64,000 bases of DNA from NCBI GenBank assembly GCA_964019055.1, contig OZ025206.1, positions 7,445,617-7,509,616 on the forward strand. The letters are read 5' to 3'. Position 1 is the stretch's first letter; each line of letters begins with the position of its first letter. Positions 63,962-64,000 of the stretch are shown here, one piece after another. The stretch is from Anthopleura xanthogrammica. Lineage: Eukaryota; Cnidaria; Anthozoa; Actiniaria; Actiniidae. The notes beneath the pieces are model-generated. The model ran no database searches and was not told the origin of the DNA. It saw only the letters and a list, made by a program, of their open reading frames with translations. Position numbers and translations under genes: made by a program.

Positions 63962-64000
63962 CATGAAAATACCTCTTGAGATAAAAACACGACTTTTTGG
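63962..64000. repeat. Partial monomer at the right edge
   Basis: The window closes 39 bases into a unit, without any change in sequence, so the array continues to the right of the window. Confidence 0.95.

Larger units (their letters stand above)
1..64000. repeat. Satellite DNA array, 329-bp monomer, head-to-tail, fills the whole window
   Basis: Seen directly: the same ~329-bp sequence recurs from the first base to the last in one orientation, with no interruption. Using CATGAAAATA as the unit start, the first complete unit begins at 131 and the last partial one at 63962; 194 units fit between, with a net length drift of only +5 bases. Most units are exactly 329 bp; the exceptions I measured are 327, 328, 330, 331, 332 and one of 310. 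Differences between units are mainly single substitutions and length changes in A or T runs. Known biology: arrays this long and homogeneous are typical of eukaryotic centromeric, pericentromeric or subtelomeric heterochromatin. Inference: a major satellite of an unidentified eukaryote. I do not recognise the monomer as a named family, and position on the chromosome cannot be told without flanks. Confidence 0.98.

Noticed and set aside
1..64000. CRISPR array
   Set aside because: The repeat is 329 bp with no unique spacers between copies and no cas genes.
1..64000. rRNA, tRNA or other structured RNA genes in tandem (for example a 5S-type cluster)
   Set aside because: The unit length could suit a 5S cluster, but no 5S-like conserved segment, tRNA fold or rRNA motif is visible in the unit on either strand.
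1..64000. Telomeric or simple-sequence repeat
   Set aside because: No telomere-type hexamer or heptamer runs occur; the period is 329 bp.
1..64000. Mobile element or integrated virus arranged in tandem
   Set aside because: No terminal repeats, target-site duplications, reverse transcriptase, transposase or capsid-like frame is present in the unit.

Overview
The window is one uninterrupted tandem satellite DNA array. A 329-bp unit, head to tail in a single orientation, fills all 64,000 bases. Taking the unit to start at CATGAAAATA, there are 194 complete units between 131 and 63961, flanked by a partial unit on the left (1-130) and on the right (63962-64000). Both window edges cut through a unit, so the true array is longer than 64 kb. 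I see no unique sequence, transposon, RNA gene, CRISPR array or convincing protein-coding gene anywhere. The sequence suggests a eukaryotic chromosome, most likely centromeric, pericentromeric or other constitutive heterochromatin, because megabase-type homogeneous satellites of this size are a eukaryotic feature. I cannot name the taxon: I do not recognise the monomer, and no flanking gene helps.

Monomer anatomy (first complete unit, 131-459): 128 of 329 bases are G or C (38.9%), with equal numbers of C and G (64 each). It holds 11 CpG dinucleotides against about 12.4 expected, so there is no strong CpG depletion. The unit is built of alternating T-runs and A-runs, one roughly every 10 bp, giving a degenerate sub-repeat of about 20-21 bp (T-run, GC-containing linker, A-run, linker). 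Sixteen such steps fit the unit (329/16 = 20.6; 329/32 = 10.3 bp), close to the helical repeat, so intrinsic curvature or rotational nucleosome phasing is a reasonable inference. Each unit also holds several perfect or near-perfect dyads and one HindIII site.

Layout: units are very similar, most differing from the consensus by zero to a few bases. The private variants are not scattered evenly. They recur at spacings of 1, 2, 3, 4 or 7 units and mark short-lived higher-order repeats. Three-unit periods (~987 bp) appear around 10.7-13.6, 18.2-20.5, 29.7-33, 41.3-43.2, 46.5-47.8 and 49.2-50.5 kb. Two-unit periods (~658-661 bp) appear around 35.7-36.7, 37.6-39, 50.8-52.1, 56.7-58.1 and 62.0-63.3 kb. 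Identical or near-identical neighbouring pairs or triplets appear around 10.0, 13.6, 21, 28.8-29.7, 34.4 and 47.8 kb. Some rare variants are shared by units more than 40 kb apart. This is the expected footprint of unequal exchange or gene conversion. The most altered units lie near 25.5-26.1 kb and 59.7-61.0 kb; the second patch includes the largest structural change, a 19-bp deletion.

Nothing here works together as genes. The many short open frames on both strands are by-products of a repeat poor in stop codons and are treated as non-coding.
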